Shown piece by piece: positions 45,664 to 53,556 of a stretch of 64,000 bases of DNA. This DNA is from Sphingobacterium sp. N143. Lineage in GTDB: Bacteria; Bacteroidota; Bacteroidia; Sphingobacteriales; Sphingobacteriaceae. The position numbers were made by a program, and so were the translations under genes. Each line of letters begins with the position of its first letter. Position 1 is the stretch's first letter. Below the pieces are notes generated by a model. It saw nothing but the letters and a program-made list of their open reading frames with translations. It was not told where the DNA came from and ran no database searches. The stretch is taken from positions 1 through 64,000 of the forward strand of contig NZ_JACAIS010000008.1 of assembly GCF_030325625.1 (NCBI RefSeq), read 5' to 3'.

Positions 45664-46320
45664 ATGATACAGTTAATGCTCGTAGACGACCACCACTTGG
45701 TCAGAAATGGTTTTCGACTAATTTTGGAGTCTCAAGAAGATATGGCTGTATTGGCTGATGTCGAGAGTGCTGAGGCGGGATTGGATTTTTTGGATAAACA
45801 GCCACATCCAGATATTATCTTGACAGATATCCGAATGGAAGGTATGGACGGGGTTAAATTTATTGAACGAGTGCATCATAAATATGGCGGAATCAAGATT
45901 CTTGCTCTATCCATGATTCAGGATCTGCAGACGGTCTTTGAAGTAATGCATACAGGGGCTAATGGATATTTGGTCAAGGATAGCTCTTGTGAAGAAGTTC
46001 TTTTTGGCATCCGTCAGGTGGCAAATGGAGAAAAATACATCAGTGTTTCCTTGGGCATCTCCTGCATCAACAGCTATAAATCATATACAGATAGCATTCC
46101 TGACAAAGATCATATTCTCCTGAAATACGACATCTCGGAACGTGAGCTCTCAGTGCTGGAACTAATCTCCGAAGGGTATACAAATGCCGAAATTGCCAAT
46201 AAGATTTTTCTAAGTAAGCGCACAGTGGAGGGACATCGACAACGTCTTATTGAGAAAACTCATACAAAAAATACGGCCGGGCTGGTGCGGTTTGGCTTTC
46301 ACCACATGTTATTACGTTAA
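45664..46320 (+). CDS. Orphan NarL/LuxR-type response regulator (1)
   Basis: A 218-residue response regulator. The receiver domain shows the acidic pair D8-D9, the phosphorylation site D55 (in LTDIRM) and K105-region 'YLVKDS'. The C-terminal LuxR HTH spans about 155-215 (SERELSVLELISEGYTNAEIANKIFLSKRTVEGHR, key part TNAEIANKIFLSKRTVEGHR). No histidine kinase gene is near. Its last 65 residues match regulator 2 (50301-50957) at 53 positions. It is followed 19 bp later by a small charged protein. Confidence 0.95.
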   Translation: MIQLMLVDDHHLVRNGFRLILESQEDMAVLADVESAEAGLDFLDKQPHPDIILTDIRMEGMDGVKFIERVHHKYGGIKILALSMIQDLQTVFEVMHTGANGYLVKDSSCEEVLFGIRQVANGEKYISVSLGISCINSYKSYTDSIPDKDHILLKYDISERELSVLELISEGYTNAEIANKIFLSKRTVEGHRQRLIEKTHTKNTAGLVRFGFHHMLLR

Positions 46321-46339
46321 ACAAAAAACAACAATTGCT

Positions 46340-46543
46340 ATGGCAACAAAAAACGAAAATCGATTGGTAGGAAAAGAGATGGAAAAGAAGAAAAAAATTA
46401 AATTGGGAGTAGATGGTGAAGTATTGCGAGATGTAGAACATAAAGATCAAGGCGATGCTGAAGCAGGGATTGATCGACAGAAGGAGCAGTTGAACGATAT
46501 GCCTAATGATCCCAATGATTATCCCCGCGAAAAAAAGAAATAA
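46340..46543 (+). CDS. Small highly charged protein
   Basis: A 67-residue hydrophilic protein (ATG 46340), with Lys-rich start (EMEKKKKIK), Asp/Gln-rich centre and the end NDPNDYPREKKK. About half of its residues are charged and it has no hydrophobic core, like small stress-induced hydrophilins. It begins 19 bp after response regulator 1 and so is probably cotranscribed with it. I do not recognise a family. Confidence 0.65.
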   Translation: MATKNENRLVGKEMEKKKKIKLGVDGEVLRDVEHKDQGDAEAGIDRQKEQLNDMPNDPNDYPREKKK

Positions 46544-46700
46544 GTTTCTGTTTGGATTTTATAGGCTATGTGCCCCGTTATGCATCAATTATTGTTTTAT
46601 TAAAAACAGGCAAGTCGATTGACAAGCCCTTTTGACCTGTTCGTTGTCCATCTTGTAAAAGTCGTCTTAGACGAATGCCTACATCCAATGGTGAGGGATT

Positions 46701-47346
46701 TTAGATATCGATTAATGCAAAGCTGCGTCCATCTTGATGATGGGCTTTTAATACGGGAACAGCAACATTATAAATGGGGATACCTGCTGGTAACACGCTT
46801 TGAATTTGCCAGCGTGGGCATGTCCATGAAAGGCTGCGGCGACTTTACGGCGCTGGAGGGGTTCTACAAGATGCGAAGATCCCAAGAAAGGATAAATTTC
46901 TTTGGGTTCTCCAATAACGGTTTCGGCGATTGGTGCATAATGCATCAAGGCTACCTTTTGGATCTCTGGGTGATCTTGCTCAAGCCTTGCAAGTGCACGA
47001 TCTAATAACAATGACTCATTGACTGCTTCCTGAACAAAATTTTTCATTGCCTCTTCACCAAACATAGACAACATATATCGATCAAATCCACCACCAAATC
47101 CCTTAACACCGACAAAACCAATATTTTCGATGACGATAGCTTCGCCATCCAATAAAGTTATTTTATGCTCGGTAAGCTCTATTAGATAAAAAACATCAAT
47201 GTCCTTGGTAGGGCGTGTAATACCTGTGTAATGGAACATCGCTAAAGCACTACCGACCATAAACTGGCTATTACTTGCTGCAGCAACTGTAGGGCATCCC
47301 GAAAGAATGCAGTGCAGTCTTCTGGTGGGTGATCAAGATGTATCAT
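46701..47346 (-). pseudogene. Nucleotidyltransferase/metallophosphoesterase deletion fusion, decayed
   Basis: Two gene remnants are joined. From ATG 47346 the frame begins a nucleotidyltransferase (MIHLDHPPEDCTAFFRDALQ), then shifts by one base near 47280 into QFMVGSALAMFHYTGITRP and TKDIDVF, the nucleotidyltransferase metal motif. After about 47185 the chain turns directly into the second half of a calcineurin-type phosphoesterase (LLDGEAIVIENIGFVGVKG, LMHYAPI, AFHGHAHAG). The first half, with DxH and NHD metal residues, is missing. Near 46790 a one-base loss moves the end out of frame; the lost tail (GIPIYNVAVPVLK) is readable to the stop at 46701. An open frame of 170 codons survives between the shifts but cannot make either enzyme. 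Confidence 0.8.
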
Positions 47347-47677
47347 ACATGCAGTTTAAAAGTGAGAGCGAAAACGTATTCTACACAGGTTGATAAGTAT
47401 AACTACCCAATTTGAATATCTTAACAACCGGCAACTGGTTTCTCATTGTTCTTAGCAAGAGATAGTATAACAAAGGCGGTTACTGAACAGATAGTTAAAA
47501 GTAATGGATCATAGAAACATTGGTCATGCCCGAATAATAAACTATTAGTGCCGTGAAGAAAGAATTGGGGCATCCCGAAATTGAAATTGTTTTATACTAA
47601 TAATAAAAAAAAGAAAAAATGGAAATTTGGCTTGGTACCGGTGAGGAACTTTCCATGATACAAACTCGGCATACCTG
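47347..47677 (+). other. Gene-free, degenerate stretch
   Basis: No intact gene. Just before 47678, in the frame of the next gene, the codons for NSAYL precede its first Met, and the segment MEIWLGTGEELSMIQ in another frame at 47620-47670 resembles a broken upstream part of that gene. The remainder shows nothing recognisable. Confidence 0.45.
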
Positions 47678-48181
47678 ATGACGGGACATTTTATTTCGGC
47701 AACGTTCGAAAATTTTGAAAGTGAATTTCTTCAGATGGCAATGTATGTATTGCTAACTGTAGGGCTACGTCAATGGGGGTCGGCGGAATCTAAAAAACTG
47801 GAAGGATCTGAAGAGGTGGATCGGGAACCAAAACCCACAGCAGACGCCCCCTATCCTGTCAGGAAAGGTGGTTGGATACTGCGTCTTTATAGCTCTTCGT
47901 TATTTATTTGTTTTGCCTTACTATTTCTTATCAGCTGGATTGTCCATTTTTATGGAAGCTGGCGGCAGCATAATACACAACAGTTGCTGAAAGGGTTGCC
48001 CATGGACGGGTCATTAGCTTACTTAGGTATGCCAGAATTTTGGTTTGAAACATTTCAAAACTGGCAGAGTGAATTTTTATCTGTATTATCAATTGTTTTT
48101 TTTACCATTTTTTTACGGCAAAAGGGTTCACCAGAATCAAAACCTGTGGACGCCCCACATGATCAAACAGGTAAGAACTGA
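47678..48181 (+). CDS. DUF6766-like membrane protein, probably 5'-truncated
   Basis: A 167-residue protein. It carries the family-type repeat twice: TFENFESEFLQMAMYVLLTVGLRQWGSAESK (key part ESEFLQMAMYVLL, residues 10-40) and TFQNWQSEFLSVLSIVFFTIFLRQKGSPESK (key part WQSEFLSVLSIVFF, 120-152), with one more membrane helix at about 70-92 (SSLFICFALLFLISWIVHFY). Intact members normally start with an additional membrane helix before the first repeat. Here the frame upstream reads SAYL before a stop and lacks that helix, so the gene has probably lost its start. Function unknown. Confidence 0.65.
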   Translation: MTGHFISATFENFESEFLQMAMYVLLTVGLRQWGSAESKKLEGSEEVDREPKPTADAPYPVRKGGWILRLYSSSLFICFALLFLISWIVHFYGSWRQHNTQQLLKGLPMDGSLAYLGMPEFWFETFQNWQSEFLSVLSIVFFTIFLRQKGSPESKPVDAPHDQTGKN

Positions 48182-48219
48182 TGCAATAGTAGAAGATTTA
48201 CCAACCAGAAGGATAATAA

Positions 48220-48459
48220 ATGAGAAAATTACAGCATGTTATATGGATCATAGTCGCCGTGGCTATGTTTAGCTCTTGTAGGGAAAGTGAAAAGCATGAA
48301 CAGATGGAAGATAGTTCTGCTACTGATACAATGATGGATCATAATGGTGTCCCATTAGACATTCTCCATCGTAGTCATTTGGATACGATGTCGAGACAGG
48401 AAAACAATGATTCAGGGCTTCCTTTGGATTATTTGGATCGTAGTAAAGAAAAAGATTAA
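48220..48459 (+). CDS. Small lipoprotein with a repeated PLD motif
   Basis: A 79-residue lipoprotein: hydrophobic core VIWIIVAVAMFSSC with the Cys at about residue 20, then a Ser/Asp/Met-rich segment. The short motif occurs twice, GVPLDILHRS and GLPLDYLDRS, separated by 17 residues. No known family. It starts 38 bp after the DUF6766-like gene and could be cotranscribed. Confidence 0.65.
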   Translation: MRKLQHVIWIIVAVAMFSSCRESEKHEQMEDSSATDTMMDHNGVPLDILHRSHLDTMSRQENNDSGLPLDYLDRSKEKD

Positions 48460-48507
48460 ATAGCAGGATATGGCCTGGAATCACCCTATAGATATACTGT
48501 GTGTTGA

Positions 48508-48996
48508 TCATCGATAATATGCCCAGCCTTGTAACTTCTCCAACTGATCGGGTTGCGCCAGATCCACCAATGTATTTAATCCTAAATGAACAGCCTGTAG
48601 ACTTGCCGTATCAAGTTCATAAATGGGATAAAACAAGGCATGTGTATTGGGCATATCAACATTGCTCTGTAACCATCTATAACCCTCGGCATGAAGATTG
48701 TCGATAAACGTATCTGTGATAAGCTGCAGGTATCTCATCATTTTTTTGATCCATTTTAGCTCGTTATCCACATGCATGGGGTAATGTTCCTTTGTAAAAT
48801 CCAAGATAAGCTGTTCACCTTCAGTATCTAGCCCCTCACGTATCATAGCCAGTCCCATGCTGCGGACCTCTTCCTGATAATAATCATTTCCATAGGTAAA
48901 TATGATTTCGCCAGCAATTGGACTGGCTTCTATTTTGGCTCTTAGCGCCATCTGTCTATTGAGTAATTCATGTATATAGTCGAATGTTGATTCCAT
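48508..48996 (-). CDS. Unknown helical cytosolic protein
   Basis: A 162-residue protein without signal or membrane segments, acidic and rich in helices (MESTFDYIHELLNRQMALRAK; LKWIKKMMRYLQLITDTFIDNL). No motif is recognisable to me. A purine-rich GGAGG lies about ten bases before the start (CCTCC on the + strand after 48996), as is seen for expressed genes. It is convergent with the small lipoprotein gene. Confidence 0.65.
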   Translation of the reverse strand: MESTFDYIHELLNRQMALRAKIEASPIAGEIIFTYGNDYYQEEVRSMGLAMIREGLDTEGEQLILDFTKEHYPMHVDNELKWIKKMMRYLQLITDTFIDNLHAEGYRWLQSNVDMPNTHALFYPIYELDTASLQAVHLGLNTLVDLAQPDQLEKLQGWAYYR

Positions 48997-49075
48997 AGTG
49001 GTAAATTATTAAAAGGAGGACAATGGGAGATGCACATTGTCCTCGAAAATTGGAAAGGGGGGATAAATTAGGATC

Positions 49076-49690
49076 TTATTTTAGTGTAGGTTTTGGAATT
49101 TTGTTTTTCGCGGTTGGCGCAGGAAGGCCTGGATTTGTCGGTGCCACATTAGGCATTGTGTTATTATTTGATGGTTGCATATTTTTGATCTGATCAAGAT
49201 GCTTCTCAAATGCAGGAATTTTGGCTGCAGCAAATTGACGTAGATCAACATCGCTGGTTGCGGTCCCATTACTAGCCTCTTTGAATAACGTAATTGCGTC
49301 TTGATGACTTTTGACCATCATATCAGCATATATACGGTCAAAGTTTGCTGGATCAGCGCTATTCAGCTGGTCAATCATTTGAGAATGATTTTGGTTGTTA
49401 ACGCTGCTTAATTGCCAATTCTTATTTTTTAACAACGTAGCCAGCTCATTTCCAACAGTGGTATGATCATCAACGATCATTTGTGCATATTGCTTGATAT
49501 TCTGGTCTTGGGATTTGCTCAAAGCAATGTTCGCTGCTTGCAGCTCAAAGTTATTACTAGCAGTAGCTTTATTTGCAAACTCCAGATCCCCACTTTTTGG
49601 GGGGGTATCCGTGGTGTCTTGCGCCTGGATACTCATGCTCAAGGTCAAAAAGACTATACATAAGCCAATGGTTTTTAGAATGATTTTCAT
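49076..49690 (-). CDS. DUF4142-family secreted protein (ferritin-like)
   Basis: A 204-residue exported protein. The signal peptide ends SMSIQAQ (about residue 24). The DUF4142 core spans about 35-165: GDLEFANKATASNNFELQAANIAL-type start, QNIKQYAQMIVDDHTTVGNELATL, and the C-terminal KSHQDAITLFKEAS helix. The fold is a four-helix ferritin-like bundle, without an obvious di-iron set. A Pro/Asn-rich tail follows. It is preceded 18 bp upstream by a 35-residue membrane-protein ORF on the same strand. Such proteins are often stress-induced. Confidence 0.9.
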   Translation of the reverse strand: MKIILKTIGLCIVFLTLSMSIQAQDTTDTPPKSGDLEFANKATASNNFELQAANIALSKSQDQNIKQYAQMIVDDHTTVGNELATLLKNKNWQLSSVNNQNHSQMIDQLNSADPANFDRIYADMMVKSHQDAITLFKEASNGTATSDVDLRQFAAAKIPAFEKHLDQIKNMQPSNNNTMPNVAPTNPGLPAPTAKNKIPKPTLK

Positions 49691-49708
49691 GATACAATAT
49701 TTTATTTG

Positions 49709-49816
49709 TTAACGATTTCCTTTGTTTCGTGTATGATTTCCTTTGCGCCTATAGTTAAGTATGATAAAGGAGGCCACAAGGATAAATACGATGCCGATGA
49801 TGATGGAAGTAAACAT
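49709..49816 (-). CDS. 35-residue single-helix membrane protein
   Basis: On the - strand an ATG at 49816 opens a 35-codon frame: MFTSIIIGIVFILVASFIIL, followed by a basic tail NYRRKGNHTRNKGNR and TAA. This hydrophobic helix plus basic cytosolic tail is typical of small stress-linked membrane proteins. It lies 18 bp before the DUF4142 gene and would be translated from the same message. It is too short for most gene callers. Confidence 0.6.
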   Translation of the reverse strand: MFTSIIIGIVFILVASFIILNYRRKGNHTRNKGNR

Positions 49817-50300
49817 AAGATCTTGTTTTATACTGTTTACTTAGGAACATCTCTGAAGAATAGAGGGTTTGGCCCATGCTTATTTTGGGTATTTAAATCT
49901 AAATATGTAAGGTATACTTAGTCTTACCGTAGAAATTCCTCCTTAAGAGAGAAGGTAAATAAGACTTTAAAAAGCTGACTCATCTATAAAGGGACATTTT
50001 TGAAATTAATAAAAACTATTTTTCGAAAAGTTTTGTCTTATACCAAATAAACGTTTTTTTGCTTGTCCAGAAAAAGAATGTTTTAGTCAAAGGGTCAACT
50101 ACCATGAAAGTGTGTGGTTGACCTTTTTCATTTAACCTATTCTGAAAGTATTCGACAAATCGAGATTCATGTGTTTTTATTGCCCATAAGAATAAGGCCT
50201 TGCTATGTGATTTTTTTTGTCAAAACTTTTTTTATCAGCAAGCTGTTTTAGATTGAAAATTTATTTTCAGTCTAAAACGAAGAAATAAAAACAGACAGCT
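49817..50300 (+). other. 484-bp region with two hairpins before response regulator 2
   Basis: No gene longer than a few codons. An AT-rich half precedes a hairpin at 50089-50127 (core GGTCAAC/GTTGACC plus A/T pairs) whose loop contains the five-codon frame ATGAAAGTGTGTGGTTGA. A second inverted repeat lies at 50246-50277. The region should hold the promoters of the 35-residue gene (-) and of response regulator 2 (+). Confidence 0.5.
50246..50277 (+). promoter_or_regulatory. Inverted repeat 23 bp before response regulator 2
   Basis: Arms of 14 bases (TTTTAGATTGAAAA against TTTTCAGTCTAAAA) pair with one G-U and a four-base loop TTTA. Placed between promoter and start codon it may be an operator or a 5' leader hairpin. 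Confidence 0.5.
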
Positions 50301-50957
50301 ATGGCACAGTTACTTTTGATAGACGACCATGCATTGGTACGCTCAGGTTTCCGATTAATTTTAGAGGCTCAAAAAGATTTAACTGTAACTGCTGTGGCAG
50401 AAAATGGTGAAGAAGCCTTAACCTATCTGGTCGGAACAACTCAACCCGACCTCATTTTAACTGACATCCATATGGATGTAATGGACGGACTCGAGTTTAT
50501 CCAAGAGGTAAAATTACGCTATCCAACATTGAAACTTATAGTATTAACTATGGATGGAAGCATCCAAACTGTTCAGGAGGCGTTGAATATTGGCGTTGAC
50601 GGTTATTTACTTAAAAGCTCACATGTGGATGAAATTCTATTTGGTATTCAACAGGTATTGAAAGGAAGTAACTATATCAGTTCGGCCTTGAGTATCGAGT
50701 TAGTCCGACAGTCCGCTAGTTATATCCAACCAAATTTTGACAGAAAAGAGGTGATGATCAAATACGATATAACCGAACGGGAACTTTCAGTGCTTGAACT
50801 AATTGCTGAGGGATATACGAATGCCGAAATAGCAGATCAAATTTTCTTAAGCAAAAGAACTGTGGAAGGTCACCGGCAGCAATTAATTATGAAAACAAAT
50901 ACCAAGAATACAGCCGGTTTGATTCGTTTTGGATTTCAAAAAAAATTACTGGTCTGA
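50301..50957 (+). CDS. Orphan NarL/LuxR-type response regulator (2)
   Basis: A 218-residue response regulator of the same length and layout as regulator 1: acidic pair D8-D9, phosphorylation site D55 (LTDIHM), 'YLLKSS' in place of 'YLVKDS', and a LuxR HTH (TNAEIADQIFLSKRTVEGHR). The recognition helices of both are the same, so they may share DNA sites. No kinase is adjacent. It is followed by a YciF-like gene and a small membrane protein gene, in the same direction. Confidence 0.95.
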   Translation: MAQLLLIDDHALVRSGFRLILEAQKDLTVTAVAENGEEALTYLVGTTQPDLILTDIHMDVMDGLEFIQEVKLRYPTLKLIVLTMDGSIQTVQEALNIGVDGYLLKSSHVDEILFGIQQVLKGSNYISSALSIELVRQSASYIQPNFDRKEVMIKYDITERELSVLELIAEGYTNAEIADQIFLSKRTVEGHRQQLIMKTNTKNTAGLIRFGFQKKLLV

Positions 50958-51128
50958 AGAAGATACTTTAAATAGTTGGATTTCCGTTTTTATTACCGCA
51001 TTCACGTGTTTGTACCTGACACAAGAAATATATGCGGGTTTTATGCGTTTTGGAGGTCATCGCTAAACCAAAGAAGATTGAGGGCTGTTTATTTAACGAA
51101 CCGCTCTTTGAGCATAAAACTTTAGATT

Positions 51129-51719
51129 ATGGCAACAGCAACATTAACTGCAAACAAAAGCAAGACTAATGAAAAGAACAGCAAAGGATCCGCATCTTCT
51201 GCTGGTGGAAGAAAGACCAAAGCAAAGGCCGATTCGGCGAAAGATTTGGCTGAATTATTTGAGGATGGACTCAAAGACATTTATTGGGCTGAAAAAGCAC
51301 TAACAAAAGCTTTACCTAAGATGGAGAAGAATGCCAGTTCCGAGAAATTGAAGATGGCAATTTCCAAACATCTTCAGGAAACTGAGATTCATGCAGAACG
51401 TTTAGAGCAATGTTTTGAAAGTTTGGGCCTAAAAGCAAAAGCTGAAAAATGTGAAGCTATGGCCGGATTGATAGAAGAAGGAGAAAGTATCATAAAAGAA
51501 ACGGAGGTCGGTGCTGTGCGGGATGCTGGCATTATTGCCGCGGCTCAAAAAGTTGAACATTATGAAATTGCAACCTATGGTACACTCTCAGCCTTTGCAA
51601 AGGTACTCGGATATAAAGATGCATTAAAACTTTTGCTTTCAACATTGACAGAAGAGAAGAAATGTGATGAAGATCTGACAGCGCTGGCAGATACTAATCT
51701 CAATACCAAGGCAGAATAA
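51129..51719 (+). CDS. YciE/YciF-type (DUF892) ferritin-like protein with basic N-terminal tail
   Basis: A 196-residue protein. Residues about 40-190 form the DUF892 four-helix bundle: DLAELFEDGLKDIYWAEKAL, the ETEIHAERLEQCFESLG helix, EVGAVRDAGIIAAAQKVEHYEIATYG and EEKKCDEDL. Iron-site candidates are Glu and His residues in these helices. The first 38 residues are an extra Lys/Ser/Thr/Ala tail (KSKTNEKNSKGSASS, GGRKTKAKADSAKD) not found in short members, similar in composition to DNA-binding tails of Dps proteins. YciF-type genes are stress-induced in enterobacteria. Confidence 0.92.
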   Translation: MATATLTANKSKTNEKNSKGSASSAGGRKTKAKADSAKDLAELFEDGLKDIYWAEKALTKALPKMEKNASSEKLKMAISKHLQETEIHAERLEQCFESLGLKAKAEKCEAMAGLIEEGESIIKETEVGAVRDAGIIAAAQKVEHYEIATYGTLSAFAKVLGYKDALKLLLSTLTEEKKCDEDLTALADTNLNTKAE

Positions 51720-51795
51720 CTGCTGACCGAATAATTTATTTTGCTTACATCCTATAGATGAGGTAATTATATTTTCATATTTAAACGTTAAAATT

Positions 51796-52029
51796 ATGGC
51801 ACTGAATACAGGACAGGAGGGCAACCTCACAAAAAGAATTGAAAAACAAACTTCCAAAGTACCATCGACTTTTTTTTTAGGAGCAGCATTGTTTTCAATG
51901 GGAGTGTCAGCCGCTTTAAAATGCATGAAAAGTGATAAGCATGCAGCACTCTTTGTGGGGCAATGGGCAGCACCATTTTTATTATTAGGTATCTATAATA
52001 AAATTGTTAAAACAGAAGGTCACGATTAA
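51796..52029 (+). CDS. Small membrane protein
   Basis: A 77-residue protein with two hydrophobic segments (STFFLGAALFSMGVSAAL, about 24-41; AALFVGQWAAPFLLLGIYNKI, about 50-70) and a charged N-terminus. No known family is evident to me. It follows the YciF-like gene by 76 bp and ends before a strong terminator, so it closes that unit. Confidence 0.7.
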   Translation: MALNTGQEGNLTKRIEKQTSKVPSTFFLGAALFSMGVSAALKCMKSDKHAALFVGQWAAPFLLLGIYNKIVKTEGHD

Positions 52030-52041
52030 AAGTTTAACTTT

Positions 52042-52095
52042 TCCAACTAAGTAAAAAAAAGCAAATACTATTTGGCCTTTTTTTACTTAGTTGGA
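52042..52095 (+). terminator. Long-stem terminator after the small membrane protein
   Basis: Perfect 18-base arms (TCCAACTAAGTAAAAAAA and complement, 52042-52059 and 52078-52095) around an 18-base loop. The T-rich strand falls in both directions; it also lies 47 bp downstream of the convergent permease-like gene. Confidence 0.8.
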
Positions 52096-52141
52096 TTAAA
52101 TAGATTACGATGAAAAACTTAAACCATGAAAAGGAGGGTAT

Positions 52142-52657
52142 TTATCCATGTGCTTTCGTCTTGGACTCACCTTCATCCTTAGATTGCAAACGAAGTTTTT
52201 TCTTAAAATTGTGGTTCTCATTTGCTGCATCAATAGAATGGGTGCAGGTAAGATCATTCTCTTTAAGAGCTAGTGCGGCAAGGTGCTCATAAAACTTAGC
52301 AAGTTGATCCAGTTCTTCCTCACTCATTTCCTCTAAACTGACCATTCGGTTGCTCGTACCTTGATGAGAGGCGATCAGCTCATTGAGTTTTAAATGAATT
52401 GCTTTAGAGTCTTTATTTTGGGATTTTTGTATTAGAAAGACCATTAAAAAAGTGATAATTGTTGTTCCGGTATTAATGACCAATTGCCAGGTCTCTGAAT
52501 AGTTGAACAGGGGCCCACTTACTGCCCATACAATCACTGTCGAAGTGGCGAGAATAAAAGCTGTGGAGCTACCTGTTGCATGAGTGGCCCAGTTTGAGAA
52601 TCTTTCGAATAAATTTTTCTTTTTTTTCATAGTGTGTTCGTTTTTTAATATAGACAT
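52142..52657 (-). CDS. Low-affinity iron permease-family membrane protein
   Basis: A 171-residue protein with two membrane helices (STAFILATSTVIVWAVSG, about 32-50; TGTTIITFLMVFLIQKSQNKD, about 66-86). The block FSNWATHATGSSTAFI and the QNKDSKAIHLKLNELIAS that follows the second helix match the family called low-affinity iron permease, which in bacteria is of uncertain function. The C-terminal third is soluble and acidic. Single gene. Confidence 0.85.
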   Translation of the reverse strand: MSILKNEHTMKKKKNLFERFSNWATHATGSSTAFILATSTVIVWAVSGPLFNYSETWQLVINTGTTIITFLMVFLIQKSQNKDSKAIHLKLNELIASHQGTSNRMVSLEEMSEEELDQLAKFYEHLAALALKENDLTCTHSIDAANENHNFKKKLRLQSKDEGESKTKAHG

Positions 52658-52782
52658 TCCTATTGGCCAATTGCCAAGATCTAGGAAATAAGAAAGATAC
52701 CCTTGATTACGGGATAATCATTTTCTTTGAATTGCTTGGTATGGTCAGTGCAGGAATGGGGGCATTTCACGAGATCAGCTAA

Positions 52783-53556
52783 CTAGATGATCTGACGTAA
52801 AGGTTTAACCTGCATGCTGACCACAGATGTTCTAGTAGGTTGCGATAGGGTAAAGGCAATGACTCTAGCAATATCTTCGGCATATAACATTTCCATAGCA
52901 TCAATCTTGCTGCGCTGTTCTTCCGGAGTGAGTGGCTGCATGTCAGTCCCAACAGAACCAGGTTCAATGAGCGAAACCTGAATACCTTTTGGGTTAGCTT
53001 CTTTGCGGAGAGATTCAGTAAAAGCTTGTATACCTCCTTTTGAACAGACATAAACAGAACTCTGGGCTTCACGGGTATCGGCGCTCATTGAACCAATATT
53101 AACAATATGACCGGCACCACGAGGTTCCATCATTGACAATGCGGCTTGTGTACAAGCTAGGTAAGCAAGGATATTTGTGCGCAATAAATAGGCTTGATCC
53201 GAATAGTTTCCATCTTTGACAGTTTGAAAGGCAATCGCTGCATTGTTGATTAATATATCCAAATGACCATATAAATTGTCAAACTTATTGAACAGCATAT
53301 GGATACCTTCTTCTGTGGCAAGATCAAGAATAATACCATGGAGCGTACCACTTGTATTGAGGTCTTCATGGTCACGTAACGTATCCTCCAGATGATGCTG
53401 GTGGTCCCCACAGATAAGAACATCGTTGCCGAGCGCTGTCATAAGCAAGGCTGTAGCTCTTCCAATGCCAGTTGTACCACCGGTGATTATAATTTTCTTG
53501 TTTTGGATCCAAATAGGGAGGATCGATTTTGTATAGTCCATTGCATTGGTTTTCAT
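52783..53556 (-). CDS. SDR-family oxidoreductase
   Basis: A short-chain dehydrogenase/reductase of 257 residues from ATG 53556; the frame opens at 53637, but the upstream residues do not resemble the family. Cofactor motif TGGTTGIGRA (about residue 23), structural INNAAIA (about 105), catalytic Tyr and Lys in SSVYVCSKGG (about 170) and the Ser in NIGSMS. After the active site IQVSLIEPGSVGTDM is typical. NAD(P) use is expected; the substrate is unknown. Confidence 0.92.
   Translation of the reverse strand: MKTNAMDYTKSILPIWIQNKKIIITGGTTGIGRATALLMTALGNDVLICGDHQHHLEDTLRDHEDLNTSGTLHGIILDLATEEGIHMLFNKFDNLYGHLDILINNAAIAFQTVKDGNYSDQAYLLRTNILAYLACTQAALSMMEPRGAGHIVNIGSMSADTREAQSSVYVCSKGGIQAFTESLRKEANPKGIQVSLIEPGSVGTDMQPLTPEEQRSKIDAMEMLYAEDIARVIAFTLSQPTRTSVVSMQVKPLRQII

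Noticed and set aside
46619..47005. Open frame on the + strand over the phosphoesterase remnant
   Set aside because: It is antisense to recognisable coding sequence and has no family features.
46748..47260. Open frame of 170 codons as an intact metallophosphoesterase or AbiEii-like antiphage nucleotidyltransferase gene
   Set aside because: It lacks the first half of the phosphoesterase metal site and most of the nucleotidyltransferase; frameshifts on both ends show it to be a remnant, so no toxin or defence claim is supported.
49706..49921. 71-codon + strand frame upstream of response regulator 2
   Set aside because: It is antisense to the 35-residue membrane mini-protein, starts at a TTG and has no coding character.
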